Shown here: positions 8,384 through 17,020 of the stretch, in pieces
Layout: each line of letters starts with the position of its first letter
How positions within the stretch are numbered: the first letter of the stretch is position 1
From: Lysinibacillus macroides
Lineage (GTDB): Bacteria; Bacillota; Bacilli; Bacillales_A; Planococcaceae
Direction of reading: 5' to 3'
DNA: 41,240 bases
NCBI RefSeq assembly: GCF_001281525.1
Contig: NZ_LGCI01000007.1
Location: 1-41,240, forward strand
Position numbers and translations under genes: made by a program
The notes under the pieces: generated by a model
The model's input: the letters and a program-made list of their open reading frames with translations, nothing else
What the model was told of the DNA's origin: nothing
Database searches by the model: none

Positions 8384-8529
8384 AATATTATTGAAAATAT
8401 GAATGAAGTACAATAGAAGATAACGTCATTCTATTAGTGTAAAAAAACGACATGTACTATTTAAAATACTACTGAATAGGATGTCTTAATTTAGCAACAA
8501 TTGATTTATACTAACAAAGGGGGGATTAG

Positions 8530-9813
8530 ATGCATCTACCTAGAATATTTCTATCAAAAGCTTCCCTACTGTGGATAGTAATAATTGCTGTATTATGTGC
8601 TATTGCTGGAGAATTGAAATTTTATCCATTCAGCACTACGACCCTTCGATTCGGTCTCGGCAGCATTATGTTTTTTTTATGTATTTTAATTAAACCAACA
8701 CCCATATTGGTTGCTGGTTTTGTTACAGGTGTGAGTACAATTCTATTTCGTATGGGGCTTGATTACTTTACACACGCTAGCTCTGTGTGGGCTAGTTTCT
8801 TGTCTCACTTACCTTCAGCTGCTTTTTATATCCTATTTTCTATTTGTTTACATTTCTTAAAAATTGAAAAGAATCGGGAAAAACCTTTGAAGTTAGGAAT
8901 TCTTGTTGCACTAAGTGAAGTTAGTAGTAATATCACTGAACAATTGGTACGTTTTTTTATTCAAACTCATACGTTCCTAACAATATTTGACTTGCTTATT
9001 TTTTTTGTCGTTGCCTTTTTAAGAAGTTTTTTTGTTGTAGGGATTTATAGCTCTATTCTAATCGCAGAACAGAAAAAGCGTGTACGTGAAATGTTAAATA
9101 TAGGATCAGATTTATATGTAGAAACACTTTATTTGAAAAAATCCATGAACCATATTGAAGCAATTACAGCGAATGGTTTCGATCTATACCGTCAATTAAC
9201 AACTCAAGGGTTACGCCATGAAGGATTACAAGCACTTCATATTGCCCAGGAAATTCATGAAGTAAAGAAGGATTCTCAGCGTATTTATGCTGGGATTTCT
9301 AAAATTGTTGGAGAAAAAAACTTTGGCACCTTTTATTTGTCTGAATTATTACATTATATAGAGGACGGCAATCAAAAATATAGTGCTTCACTTGGTAAGG
9401 ATATTGAATTTGATATTAAATATGATGATGACTTTCAAACGAATGAACATATTTCCTTACTTGCCCTTTTAAATAATTTAACCGCTAATGCCATTGAGGC
9501 TAGTACTGAACATGGTACGATCTCTATTGAGGTTCAACATAGAGACAATAACACCACCTTTATAGTTTTAGATAATGGACAAGGGATTCCACAAGAAGAG
9601 CAGTCTATTATTTTTGAGCCAGGTTATACCACAAAATATAGTGCTGAGGGTGTTGCCGCAACAGGTATCGGCCTTTCACATGTTGCGACATTAGTTGCAA
9701 AACTAAATGGTACTATTTCTGTCCAATCTACTTTTGGAACAACAATATTTACTGTTCATATTCCTACAAAGGCCATTCATTTAGGAGTATCAGCATTAGA
9801 GGACTTGAAATAA
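8530..9813 (+). CDS. glnK: sensor histidine kinase, GlnK/YcbA type
   Basis: A 427-residue membrane kinase. The first ~190 residues hold about six hydrophobic segments with short loops and no large extracellular sensor domain. A dimerisation helix follows with a likely phospho-acceptor His in QEIHEVKKDSQ (about residue 240). An ATPase domain then shows N-box NNLTANAIEAS, G1 box DNGQGIP and G2 box GIGLSHV. This layout and the partner type (see 10112-10990) match B. subtilis GlnK, which senses glutamine and controls glutamine use. Here the adjacent transporter is a glutamate/dicarboxylate-type symporter, so the signal may be an acidic amino acid or dicarboxylate. The ATG follows AAAGGGGGG with 5-6 bases of spacing. 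The symbol reflects family, not proven orthology. Confidence 0.75.
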   Translation: MHLPRIFLSKASLLWIVIIAVLCAIAGELKFYPFSTTTLRFGLGSIMFFLCILIKPTPILVAGFVTGVSTILFRMGLDYFTHASSVWASFLSHLPSAAFYILFSICLHFLKIEKNREKPLKLGILVALSEVSSNITEQLVRFFIQTHTFLTIFDLLIFFVVAFLRSFFVVGIYSSILIAEQKKRVREMLNIGSDLYVETLYLKKSMNHIEAITANGFDLYRQLTTQGLRHEGLQALHIAQEIHEVKKDSQRIYAGISKIVGEKNFGTFYLSELLHYIEDGNQKYSASLGKDIEFDIKYDDDFQTNEHISLLALLNNLTANAIEASTEHGTISIEVQHRDNNTTFIVLDNGQGIPQEEQSIIFEPGYTTKYSAEGVAATGIGLSHVATLVAKLNGTISVQSTFGTTIFTVHIPTKAIHLGVSALEDLK

Positions 9814-10111
9814 AAGAAACCCTCTAGTATGATGCTTGAGTGTAACAGACAATTGACTCATACATTTCCAGAAAGTGTTTATGTTACGGGCTCTAGTAGG
9901 CCACATCAGCCATATTGCCAAGCATAAATATAGCGCTTGCACTATCGATGATTGAAAACCTATGCTTCAAAATCACTTCCTTATATTTAACCGCTATGCG
10001 TTGCGAAAGATTATTAAATCAATCCATGTAAAATTATAATGGATGTACATGTTGAAAAAAATTTTCTGATACTCAAAAAATGTATCAGCATTTATAAAGG
10101 GAGAGACTTAA
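9814..10111 (+). other. intergenic region between kinase and regulator genes
   Basis: About 300 bases without a recognisable gene. It holds a 32-codon open frame with no ribosome-binding site worth naming (from ATG near 9831). No strong hairpin is seen. The regulator's own ribosome-binding site (AAAGGGAGAG) is at the right end, so the kinase and regulator genes may have separate promoters or a processed transcript. Nothing else can be supported. Confidence 0.4.
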
Positions 10112-10990
10112 ATGAGGTATTTTATTGTAGATGATGATCGTGCAAGTCGTGTTATGCTAAAGCAAATTATTGAAGATAGCGGATTAGGCACAGTGATTGG
10201 TGAGGCTTGTAATGGCGAAGATGCCATACCACAAATTTTAATGACACAGCCTGAGTTTGTGTTAATTGATTTACTGATGCCAAAGCTTGATGGAATTGCA
10301 ACAGTTGAGCAATTGATGCAAAATCGCTTTGAAGGGTTATTTATTATGATTTCCCAGGTTGTCAACAAGGAAATGGTTGGTGAGGCATATGAGAAAGGAA
10401 TAGAATTTTTCATTCATAAGCCAATTAATCGTATTGAGGTTGAAAATGTGTTAAAAAAAACAACTGAGCAATTTCGGCTTAAAAATTCCTTATTAGTCAT
10501 ACGTCAATCACTTACCAATATTGAGCTAAGTGAACAAAAGGCTCATAAAGCAACAGCGCGAGACCATATTCAATCTATTTTAAATGATATGGGGATTGTC
10601 GGTGAAATTGGTAGTGAGGATATTGTTGCCATTATTGAAACATTACTAGCGCACCAACACAAAATTGCACCACTCCCTCCTTTAAAGGAGCTTTATGAGG
10701 AAATTGCTGCTATTACAAAAACAACACCCGATGAAATATTAAAGGAAAGTAAGGCTATCGAGCAGCGTATTCGTCGCACAATATTAGCTGCTATGATTAA
10801 TCTTGCTAACTTAGGCGTTGTTGATTATACAAACTCAGAATTTGAATATTATGCCCCTCGTTATTTTGATTTTAAAGAAATTCGTCAGCTCATGACTCAG
10901 ATTGAAGATCATAAAAATCGTAAAGCAAAGGTAAATATTAAGAAGTTTATTCAAGTATTATATTCAGACATTTTAACAAAAGTAAATTAA
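10112..10990 (+). CDS. glnL: response regulator, GlnL/YcbB type
   Basis: A 292-residue regulator with an N-terminal receiver domain (acidic pair in FIVDDDRAS, phospho-acceptor Asp in VLIDLLMPKLDG near residue 53, Lys in FIHKPIN near 105). The long C-terminal domain (about 130-290) is the YcbB type, with two alpha-helical parts, ending in a region with IEQRIRRTILAAMINLANLG. That domain is characteristic of GlnL, which works with GlnK, and differs from OmpR, NarL and DctR-like regulators. It lies between the kinase and the gltP-like gene it probably activates. A tandem repeat directly after its stop codon looks like its binding site. Confidence 0.8.
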   Translation: MRYFIVDDDRASRVMLKQIIEDSGLGTVIGEACNGEDAIPQILMTQPEFVLIDLLMPKLDGIATVEQLMQNRFEGLFIMISQVVNKEMVGEAYEKGIEFFIHKPINRIEVENVLKKTTEQFRLKNSLLVIRQSLTNIELSEQKAHKATARDHIQSILNDMGIVGEIGSEDIVAIIETLLAHQHKIAPLPPLKELYEEIAAITKTTPDEILKESKAIEQRIRRTILAAMINLANLGVVDYTNSEFEYYAPRYFDFKEIRQLMTQIEDHKNRKAKVNIKKFIQVLYSDILTKVN

Positions 10991-11038
10991 TTTTATCGGA
11001 TTTTGTCGGATTCCATAAGTCCTCCGTATTATTAAAAT
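10991..11038 (+). promoter_or_regulatory. tandem repeat resembling a GlnL site, with gltP promoter
   Basis: Two adjacent 10-mers, TTTTATCGGA (10991-11000) and TTTTGTCGGA (11001-11010), differ at one base. The GlnL target in B. subtilis, as I recall it, is a direct repeat of TTTTGT spaced by four bases, which this matches at 11 of 12 positions. A weak -35 (TTCCAT, 11011-11016), 16 bases and TAAAAT (11033-11038) follow directly, a layout expected for an activator-dependent promoter. Confidence 0.65.
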
Positions 11039-11080
11039 AAGGCATGTCCTAAAAATTTAATAATAGGGGGTACGAGGGAC

Positions 11081-12355
11081 TTGAAAAAGAAATTTAAAAT
11101 TAGTTTAGCCACTCAAATTTTACTTGGTTTAGTTTTAGGGATCATCGTTGGTGGTATCTTTTATGGAAACCCCAAGATTGAAACATATTTACAGCCATTA
11201 GGGGATATCTTTTTACATCTAATTAAAATGATTGTTGTACCGATTATTATTTCAACACTAATCGTTGGTGTAGCTGGTACTGGGGATATGAAACAGCTTG
11301 GACGACTGGGCGGAAAATCAATTATTTATTTTGAAATTATTACAACAGTAGCGATTGTCGTTGGACTACTTTCCGCCAACTTATTCCAACCTGGTGCAGG
11401 GCTAAACATGAACGAACTATCTCAAGGGGATATTTCAAAATATGTCACAACAACAGAGGAAGTTCAGCATGAGGGACCCTTTGATATTATTGTAGGCATT
11501 GTGCCAACAAATATTATTCAATCTATGGCTGAAGGCAATATGCTTGCGATTATCTTCTTCTCTGTTATTTTTGGTTTAGGGGTTGCTGCAATTGGTGAAC
11601 GAGGAAAGCCAGTCTTAGATTTCTTCCAAGGGGTAGCAGATGCAATGTTTTGGGTAACAAACCTTGTGATGAAATTTGCTCCATTTGGTGTATTTGGGTT
11701 AATTGGTGTAACCGTTTCCAAATATGGGTTTGCTTCATTAATACCACTTGGTAAACTAGCGATTCTTGTTTATGCAACAATGCTATTCTTTATCTTTGTT
11801 GTGCTTGGACTTGTAGCAAAATTTGCTGGCATTAGCATCTTCTACTTAATTAAAGTCTTGAAGGATGAGTTAATTCTAGCCTTCTCAACAGCAAGTTCTG
11901 AAGCTGTATTACCACGTATTATGATGAAAATGGAGAAATTAGGTGCACCAAAGGATATCGTTTCCTTTGTTATACCAACAGGGTACTCCTTTAACTTAGA
12001 TGGTTCAACGTTATACCAAGCCATTGCCGCATTATTTATTGCGCAAATGTACGGTATTCACCTAAGCATTGGTGAACAAATTACGTTAATGCTTGTATTA
12101 ATGGTTACATCTAAAGGTATTGCAGGTGTACCAGGAGTGTCATTCGTCGTTCTTTTAGCAACATTAGGTACTGTTGGCATTCCACTTGAAGGTTTAGCAT
12201 TTATCGCAGGTATTGACCGTATTCTCGATATGGGACGTACAGTCGTTAACGTAATTGGTAACTCATTAGCATCATTAGTGATGGCTAAATGGGAAGGCCG
12301 TTTCGATCAGGAAAAAATGAAAAATTACTTTAAAGAGAATGAAAATTTAGCGTAA
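11081..12355 (+). CDS. gltP: proton/sodium-glutamate (dicarboxylate) symporter, DAACS family
   Basis: A 424-residue transporter of the GltP/GltPh/DctA family. It shows about eight membrane helices, a first segment LATQILLGLVLGIIVGGIF, the serine-rich hairpin (AFSTASSEAVLPR), the helix-7 NLDGST motif (near residue 305) and the second re-entrant hairpin with SKGIAGVPGVSFVVL. These are the sodium and substrate sites of the family, which imports glutamate, aspartate or C4-dicarboxylates. The exact substrate cannot be read from sequence. The start is TTG (LKKKFK... frame) after a G-rich ribosome-binding site. Its last ~330 bases recur at 18778-19104, and it lost its own terminator to an IS3 end 40 bases after the stop. 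Confidence 0.9.
   Translation: MKKKFKISLATQILLGLVLGIIVGGIFYGNPKIETYLQPLGDIFLHLIKMIVVPIIISTLIVGVAGTGDMKQLGRLGGKSIIYFEIITTVAIVVGLLSANLFQPGAGLNMNELSQGDISKYVTTTEEVQHEGPFDIIVGIVPTNIIQSMAEGNMLAIIFFSVIFGLGVAAIGERGKPVLDFFQGVADAMFWVTNLVMKFAPFGVFGLIGVTVSKYGFASLIPLGKLAILVYATMLFFIFVVLGLVAKFAGISIFYLIKVLKDELILAFSTASSEAVLPRIMMKMEKLGAPKDIVSFVIPTGYSFNLDGSTLYQAIAALFIAQMYGIHLSIGEQITLMLVLMVTSKGIAGVPGVSFVVLLATLGTVGIPLEGLAFIAGIDRILDMGRTVVNVIGNSLASLVMAKWEGRFDQEKMKNYFKENENLA
12029..12285 (+). repeat. direct repeat copy 1 (gltP 3' part)
   Basis: These 257 bases are identical to 18778-19034. The similarity continues to the stop codon with a handful of changes (for example 12286, 12296 and 12297), and also upstream but with many third-position changes. 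The two copies are 6749 bases apart in the same orientation. Confidence 0.95.
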
Positions 12356-12394
12356 TTTAAAAAAATCCTCAAGATGTTGGATGGCATCGTGAAG

Positions 12395-12843
12395 TGATCC
12401 CTAAAAGTTAGACACGGTTATTTCATTTAGGCTGCTTGGGTAAGCTGAGTTCGGTATTGTACCGGACTCAGTTTTAATTTTGCCTTAATTCGTTTCGTGT
12501 TGTAATACGTTATATAGTTTTCGAGTTCCAATTTAAAATGCTCAACACTTTCGAACTCCTTCAAATAAAGGAATTCCGATTTCAAAATCCTAAAGAAATT
12601 CTCCATCACTGATTTGTCATAACAGTTGCCTTTACGTGACATACTTTGCACAATGCCTTTTCATGCAAGTGCATGACGGTATTGCTTCATTTGATAATGC
12701 CCGCCTTGATCGGAATGCATCAGTAATTGGCGTTCTTCTGGTAACTTCTCTAATGCTTTCTCCAACATTTCTGAAACAAGTGAATACGTTGGTCGATAAC
12801 CAATTGTGTAAGTAATAATCTCTCCGCTGTTTGTAAATATCAT
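12395..12843 (-). mobile_element. IS3-family (IS150-like) remnant
   Basis: The element keeps one terminal repeat (TGATCCCTAAAAGTTAGACA from 12395) and the C-terminal third of the orfB transposase. The other end, orfA and the first part of orfB are missing, so it cannot move by itself. It begins 39 bases after the gltP stop codon. The cut edge at about 12843 marks where later rearrangement removed the rest. Confidence 0.85.
12427..12843 (-). pseudogene. truncated IS3-family transposase OrfB with in-frame stop
   Basis: The reading frame corresponds to the end of the rve/DDE integrase core: MHSDQGGHYQ carries the second catalytic Asp and [11 protein letters not shown] carries the catalytic Glu, followed by the usual [18 protein letters not shown] tail. 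An in-frame TGA (12663-12661) separates HALA from [11 protein letters not shown]. The region before the second Asp is absent. Truncation and nonsense codon together make it non-functional. Confidence 0.9.
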
Positions 12844-12959
12844 ATGTTAAAGGCGAAAATATGAATAAACTTTGCATTGTAAAATCAATTTAATTCAAGT
12901 GATCCGTTAATTTTCATTGAAAAATCATATTAGAATGTATTTTAGATGGTACGAAAGAG

Positions 12960-13043
12960 TTAAAAACCTATATCCTCATTTTTCGGTCCTATAACATGTT
13001 CATCATTTTCTTCTAAAATTTCTACGGGAATAGTATTAATCAT
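12960..13043 (-). CDS. 27-residue peptide ORF, ribosome-binding site at an IS insertion
   Basis: An open frame of 27 codons starts at ATG 13043. It is acidic in the middle (VEILEENDEH) and ends ...GPKNEDIGF. I do not recognise it. Its claim to be a gene rests on context. When the IS4 element to its right and one target-site copy are removed in thought, the restored upstream sequence is TTTTAGGAGATATATTT followed by ATG, a good ribosome-binding site 7 bases away. It would then lie just downstream of the GNAT remnant and the hydrolase gene. It could also be the start of a gene cut short by decay. Low confidence. Confidence 0.3.
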   Translation of the reverse strand: MINTIPVEILEENDEHVIGPKNEDIGF

Positions 13044-13045
13044 AA

Positions 13046-13054
13046 ATATATCTC
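13046..13054 (+). repeat. target-site duplication, left copy
   Basis: ATATATCTC directly left of the IS4 element, repeated directly right of it. With the next C the match extends to 10 bases. Duplications of about 9-12 bp are normal for IS4-family elements. Confidence 0.8.
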
Positions 13055-14459
13055 CACTAGTGTCGCATTAAAATGATTCACCTTTATTGAATAAATTAAA
13101 TTTTCTGTAATTTTATTTATGCACAAAAAAATCCTTTATAATGGTTGGGCGGTAGTAAACCATCCAAATCCAAAATAAAGGACATACGCATGGATAAGTT
13201 TACACGAAAAACATCATTTGAACAATGGCTTTCGCCGATTTCCACTACACAATTAGAAGAACTGGTTGAAGCCCATCAATTAAATTACTATACAAAGAAG
13301 CTACACATCGCTTCATTTTTGAAATTACTCCTGTTTGCGCAGTTGAATGAAACAGAAAGTCTGCGTGCAGTCAGTGAGACATTGTTTTCAGATGACCTTC
13401 AAAAAGCAACAGAATTAGATTCCATCAGCTTTTCGCAATTAGGACGCCGATTAAATCAAGTGCCGACAGAGGTATTCCAACAGATATTTTTAGATTTAGT
13501 TATCCAAATTCATGAAAAGTCTCAGTATGAACAACGTCGTAAAAACACGACACCGCTGAAAATCATTGATTCGAGTACGTTACCATTGAATTTAAACAAC
13601 CATAAATGGGCGGAGTTTCGCAAAACAAAATCAGGAATCAAGCTTCATTTGCGCCTTGTATACTTAGAAAAAGGCTGTTCCTATCCAGACAAAGCGGTTT
13701 TAACAAACGCGATTGAACATGATCGTGGTCAACTAGAGGTACTCGTTGATGACAAGGATTGCCTTTACGTTTTTGACCGTGGTTACTTAGATTATGAGCG
13801 ATTTGACCGCATGACGGACGATGGTTATTTTTTCGTTTCGCGCTTACGAAAAAACGCGGTTATCCGTGTAATCGAGCCGTTTGAGCTGCCAGAAGATTCA
13901 CTTGTTTCATCCGATGAAATGGTGATCATTGGCACAACACAAAATCGAGCAGAAAATGTCTTTCGTCTTATCAAAGTATTGGATTCAAAAGGAAACGAAC
14001 TGCAGCTTATCACAAATCGTTTCGACCTAAGTGCGGATGAAATCGCTGAACTGTACAAATCACGCTGGGCAATTGAGCTGTTTTTCAAATGGCTAAAGCA
14101 GCACTTGAACATCAAAAAGTTCTACGCACAAAGCGAACAAGGCGTTCATAATCAAGTGTACATCGCGATGATTGTGTATTGTTTACATGTCCTGGCACAA
14201 CTGAACACAAACAGCTCGAAAACGTACTTGAAAATCAGTCGTTTACTCAAAGCATCCCCGTGGAAATCGGCTCACTTATGGATACGAAAAATCGGTGGGA
14301 AAGTGGTCCCCTAAAGGTTTTTCCGCTTCTGTTACTCAGATTAAAGGTTATAGTAAAAAAATGGATGATTACTACCTCTGTCCAAGTGTCTTTGTTTTTC
14401 TTCTAAAATGGAAAATAAATAAAACAGAAAATTCAATTAAAATTCACGCGACGCTAGTG
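13055..14459 (+). mobile_element. complete IS4-family insertion sequence
   Basis: About 1405 bp, carrying one transposase gene. The ends are imperfect inverted repeats: left CACTAGTGTCGCATT (from 13055), right read inward CACTAGCGTCGCGTG (from 14459), with 11 of the first 12 bases matching. Flanking 9-10 bp direct repeats show that it arrived by transposition and that nothing has been lost at either edge since. It lies in the island between the IS3 remnant and the GNAT remnant, at the ribosome-binding site of the 27-codon ORF on the other strand. Confidence 0.88.
13190..14314 (+). CDS. IS4-family transposase
   Basis: A 374-residue DDE transposase. The start chosen is ATG 13190, with AAAGGA 10 bases upstream. 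A longer frame from TTG 13145 has no ribosome-binding site. Conserved features are the N-terminal region (LHIASFLKLLLFAQLNETES), the first Asp in IIDSSTLPL, the second Asp in YVFDRGYLDYERFD and the Y-R/K-x-R-W-x-I-E-L-F-F-K-W-L-K-Q signature (YKSRWAIELFFKWLKQ), which holds the catalytic Glu. The frame is intact and the length is normal, so the element may be active. Confidence 0.93.
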   Translation: MDKFTRKTSFEQWLSPISTTQLEELVEAHQLNYYTKKLHIASFLKLLLFAQLNETESLRAVSETLFSDDLQKATELDSISFSQLGRRLNQVPTEVFQQIFLDLVIQIHEKSQYEQRRKNTTPLKIIDSSTLPLNLNNHKWAEFRKTKSGIKLHLRLVYLEKGCSYPDKAVLTNAIEHDRGQLEVLVDDKDCLYVFDRGYLDYERFDRMTDDGYFFVSRLRKNAVIRVIEPFELPEDSLVSSDEMVIIGTTQNRAENVFRLIKVLDSKGNELQLITNRFDLSADEIAELYKSRWAIELFFKWLKQHLNIKKFYAQSEQGVHNQVYIAMIVYCLHVLAQLNTNSSKTYLKISRLLKASPWKSAHLWIRKIGGKVVP

Positions 14460-14468
14460 ATATATCTC
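14460..14468 (+). repeat. target-site duplication, right copy
   Basis: ATATATCTC immediately after the right inverted repeat of the IS4 element. It matches 13046-13054. Confidence 0.8.
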
Positions 14469-14485
14469 CTAAAATAATATTTATA

Positions 14486-14652
14486 TTAAGTTCTCTCACA
14501 TATATGTTTTGTCATTCTAATAAGTTTTTCTTCAACTATAAAACCAGACTTACTAAAAAGTCTTTTGGTCCTTCATCACTTCTAATTGTTGATAAATACA
14601 TTTGATTTATCTCAATGTTGTTTAAATTTTTTCTAATTCAAATTGAACAAAA
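14486..14652 (-). pseudogene. GNAT acetyltransferase C-terminal remnant
   Basis: Reading the minus strand across frames gives pieces typical of the end of a GNAT N-acetyltransferase: FELEK, then IEINQMYLSTIRSDEGPKDF, then SKSGFIVEEKLIRMTKHI and a stop at 14486. At least two frame changes are needed. One is explained by loss of a single A where DFYSK would be encoded. The acetyl-CoA-binding N-terminal part is missing. It lies between the hydrolase gene and the IS4 element on the same strand, so it may once have been the third gene of that operon. Recognition is from the Y-L-S-T and F-Y-x-K-x-G-F pattern only. Confidence 0.6.
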
Positions 14653-14689
14653 AAGATAGTGGCAATATTTCTTTTATAAAATACACTCT

Positions 14690-15658
14690 TTAATTGAAGC
14701 TATCAGCCTCATGTGTTGATTGAATAAAATTAATCAATGCCTTTAAAAATTCTTTTGGTTGATCCGTCATTGCTTTGTGTCCTGCATTTTCTAAAAGAAC
14801 TAGCTCCTTTTTAGGTGCGCTAATATCGTTAAAGAAGTTAATTTGATGTTGAACAGGAACAACCCAATCTTTTTGCCCCAATATTAAACAGAATGGAATC
14901 CTATAATTTAAAGAATAATTATAAGCACTGAACATTCCTAAAAATTTAAAAATTTCATCTTGATTAGAACTAACTCTTTTTTGAATTGTCAAATCTTCAG
15001 GAATATATATTGGACTGTTAAGTAATTCTTCCTTCTTGCTCATTCCGGAATTGGAATTTTCAAAAAACATTCCGTAGTCTTCTATATACTGATGAAATTT
15101 ATCTAATTTCTCTCTAATATTCGATAAATTTTTACCTGGATAATCCTTTCCTAATTCAGATAATTTTTTTAATCCCTCTGCATTTTTTTCTTTAAGTAAT
15201 CTTTTATGCAATTCTTGATAAACAACGTGTTCGTCTTTCTGAGTATCTATGAGTTGTCCAGTTCCACAATAAAATAAAATATCTTTAGGAAAATGATTTA
15301 CATAATATAACCCCGGAACAGTCCCCCAAGATCTTGCTATAATTCCTATCTTTCCCTTATTAAACTTTCGCTTTAAATATTCAATAAGTGATTTCAAACT
15401 ATCAATAATGTATTCAAAAGTTGGAATAAAATCTGGATTTTTTATAGCCGTCCTTCCAGCACCTGGTTGGTCCCAAAACACTACGTTAAAATGCTTAAAC
15501 CACTCTTTAAATATATATGAGCGTGTACCATATGCAGCTCCTGGCCCCCCATGTAAAAATATAATTAACGGTTGTTCACTATTTTTACCATTGATTGAAA
15601 TAAATTGTTCTATTCCATTTAATCGTATGTATTTATTTTCATTAATAGTATTATCCAA
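14690..15658 (-). CDS. alpha/beta hydrolase, proline iminopeptidase-like
   Basis: A 322-residue hydrolase of peptidase S33 type. The oxyanion-hole block HGGPGAAYG (about residues 35-43), the nucleophile elbow ARSWGT (Ser near 110), a catalytic Asp in GQKDWVVP and a catalytic His in NAGHKAM are all present, so it should be active. A cap region of about 100 residues lies between elbow and Asp. There is no signal peptide. Relatives remove N-terminal proline or hydrolyse small amides and esters, and some tailor or inactivate peptide-like natural products. The start codon overlaps the end of the MFS gene by 8 bases, so the two were translationally coupled. The region is AT-rich compared with the backbone. 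Confidence 0.8.
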   Translation of the reverse strand: MDNTINENKYIRLNGIEQFISINGKNSEQPLIIFLHGGPGAAYGTRSYIFKEWFKHFNVVFWDQPGAGRTAIKNPDFIPTFEYIIDSLKSLIEYLKRKFNKGKIGIIARSWGTVPGLYYVNHFPKDILFYCGTGQLIDTQKDEHVVYQELHKRLLKEKNAEGLKKLSELGKDYPGKNLSNIREKLDKFHQYIEDYGMFFENSNSGMSKKEELLNSPIYIPEDLTIQKRVSSNQDEIFKFLGMFSAYNYSLNYRIPFCLILGQKDWVVPVQHQINFFNDISAPKKELVLLENAGHKAMTDQPKEFLKALINFIQSTHEADSFN

Positions 15659-16826
15659 TTAAATTCCCTCTCTTTGTATCCCATATTTTTATAATTATAA
15701 CTGTAACTAATCCGAAGGCTCCTATTACAAATAAGGCATATTTAACTAGTGATGCTAGTATCAAAGGAAATAAAAGCTGTCCGAGTGGTGTTAAAACACC
15801 AGCAATTAAAAAAACAACCCCAAACACTTTGCTAATATTATCCTCTTCAACACTCAATTGTAATTTTGTGAAAAATTCAACATCAAAAATTGTTGTACTT
15901 AACCCTATAATAAATCCTCCTGTTATACAACCAATCATAGAAAAAGAACTAATAATAATACCGGTCATTATCAATAATACTGGAGTCCATAACGGAATAG
16001 ATATTTTTTTCTTATCAAAAAATTGAAGTAATAAAGGAGCTATTAAAGCACCAATAGCAGTAGTTGTAAGAATCATACTATACCCAAAATCAGAACCCAT
16101 ATACTCAATAACAAACATAGGCATAAAAATGTCATACCCTCCAATAAAAATATTGGCGATGCTAACTAATATTAATGTGTTGATAATCAAAGGGCTATTT
16201 TTAATTACTAAGAAACCTTGCTGTAATTGCTCTATAAAAGTTGAAAAACTTAACTTACTTTTAATCTTATTACTAGTAGAATACTTAAAATTCATTTCGA
16301 GAATTGCAGAAACTAAGAAAGAAATACCATTAAATAAGAAAAATAATTCCGGTTTAATATATAAAATTAATATATTTGCTAAAACTGGAGATATTAACTT
16401 AATTATTTGTTTTAGTATCGCTTGAACTCTATTAATAGATTTTATTTCTGAATTTTCGAAAATATTCTTGAAAATTCCTTTACTAGCTATAGCATATAAT
16501 GATTTAATTAATCCCAAAACTAAGCTAGTAATAGCAATAACTATTAAAGAAAAGCCATATTCAATTAATATTAGAAATGCTGCAAAACATGCTGCAGAAC
16601 TAATTAAATCTGTAATAATCATTATTTTCTTTTTATTGAAGATATCAGCTAAAACGCCTGGAATAAAGGATAATATTGCTATAACCATAGCAGGTATACC
16701 TATAATCGCACCCAGAATTTGAGCATCGCCAGTTTCTTTTACAATCCACTATTTCACAACGAAATCAAACATTTGAGTTCCTATCATTGTAATAGAAAAG
16801 GCCAAAATAAAATATTTTCTATTCAT
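15651..16826 (-). pseudogene. MFS transporter with in-frame TAG at codon 26
   Basis: The open part (from about 16688) is a major facilitator with about 11-12 membrane segments and the MFS loop (LADIFNKKKIMI, a form of the G-x-L-a-D-r-x-G-r-k motif). Upstream the same frame continues through TAG (16751-16749) to an ATG at 16826, which has AAAGGAGC 7 bases before it. With that stop read through, the protein would be 391 residues with a normal first helix (YFILAFSITMIGTQMFDFVV). A C-to-T change (CAG to TAG) is the simplest cause. I class it as a pseudogene. Reinitiation at an inner codon would lose helix 1. The family exports drugs or small molecules. It was the first gene of the operon with the hydrolase. 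Confidence 0.8.
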
Positions 16827-17020
16827 AAAAAGCTCCTTTAATATTGATTTATAGAATTTTACCATAAAAAACGTAAGAATTTTTATTTATTTAAAAAAAT
16901 TCCAAAAAAAAATATAAATACTAAAAAAAGTATTTACTTTTTTCGTAAATTATTGGTTAAATTTTAATTAAGAGAATTATTAAAGTAATTTTCTGTATAT
17001 TTAAAAAGGGGGTTGTCGCT

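Noticed and set aside
8345..8413. 23-residue extension of the siderophore lipoprotein
   Set aside because: It would cover the Fur box and ribosome-binding site and bury the signal peptide.
9831..9929. 32-codon ORF between kinase and regulator
   Set aside because: There is no ribosome-binding site, no recognisable features and no hairpin after it.
12632..12877. 81-codon frame over the IS3 remnant
   Set aside because: It is out of frame with the transposase. The true frame carries the DDE residues.
13145..13189. N-terminal extension of the IS4 transposase from TTG
   Set aside because: It has no ribosome-binding site, while ATG 13190 has one and gives the usual family start.
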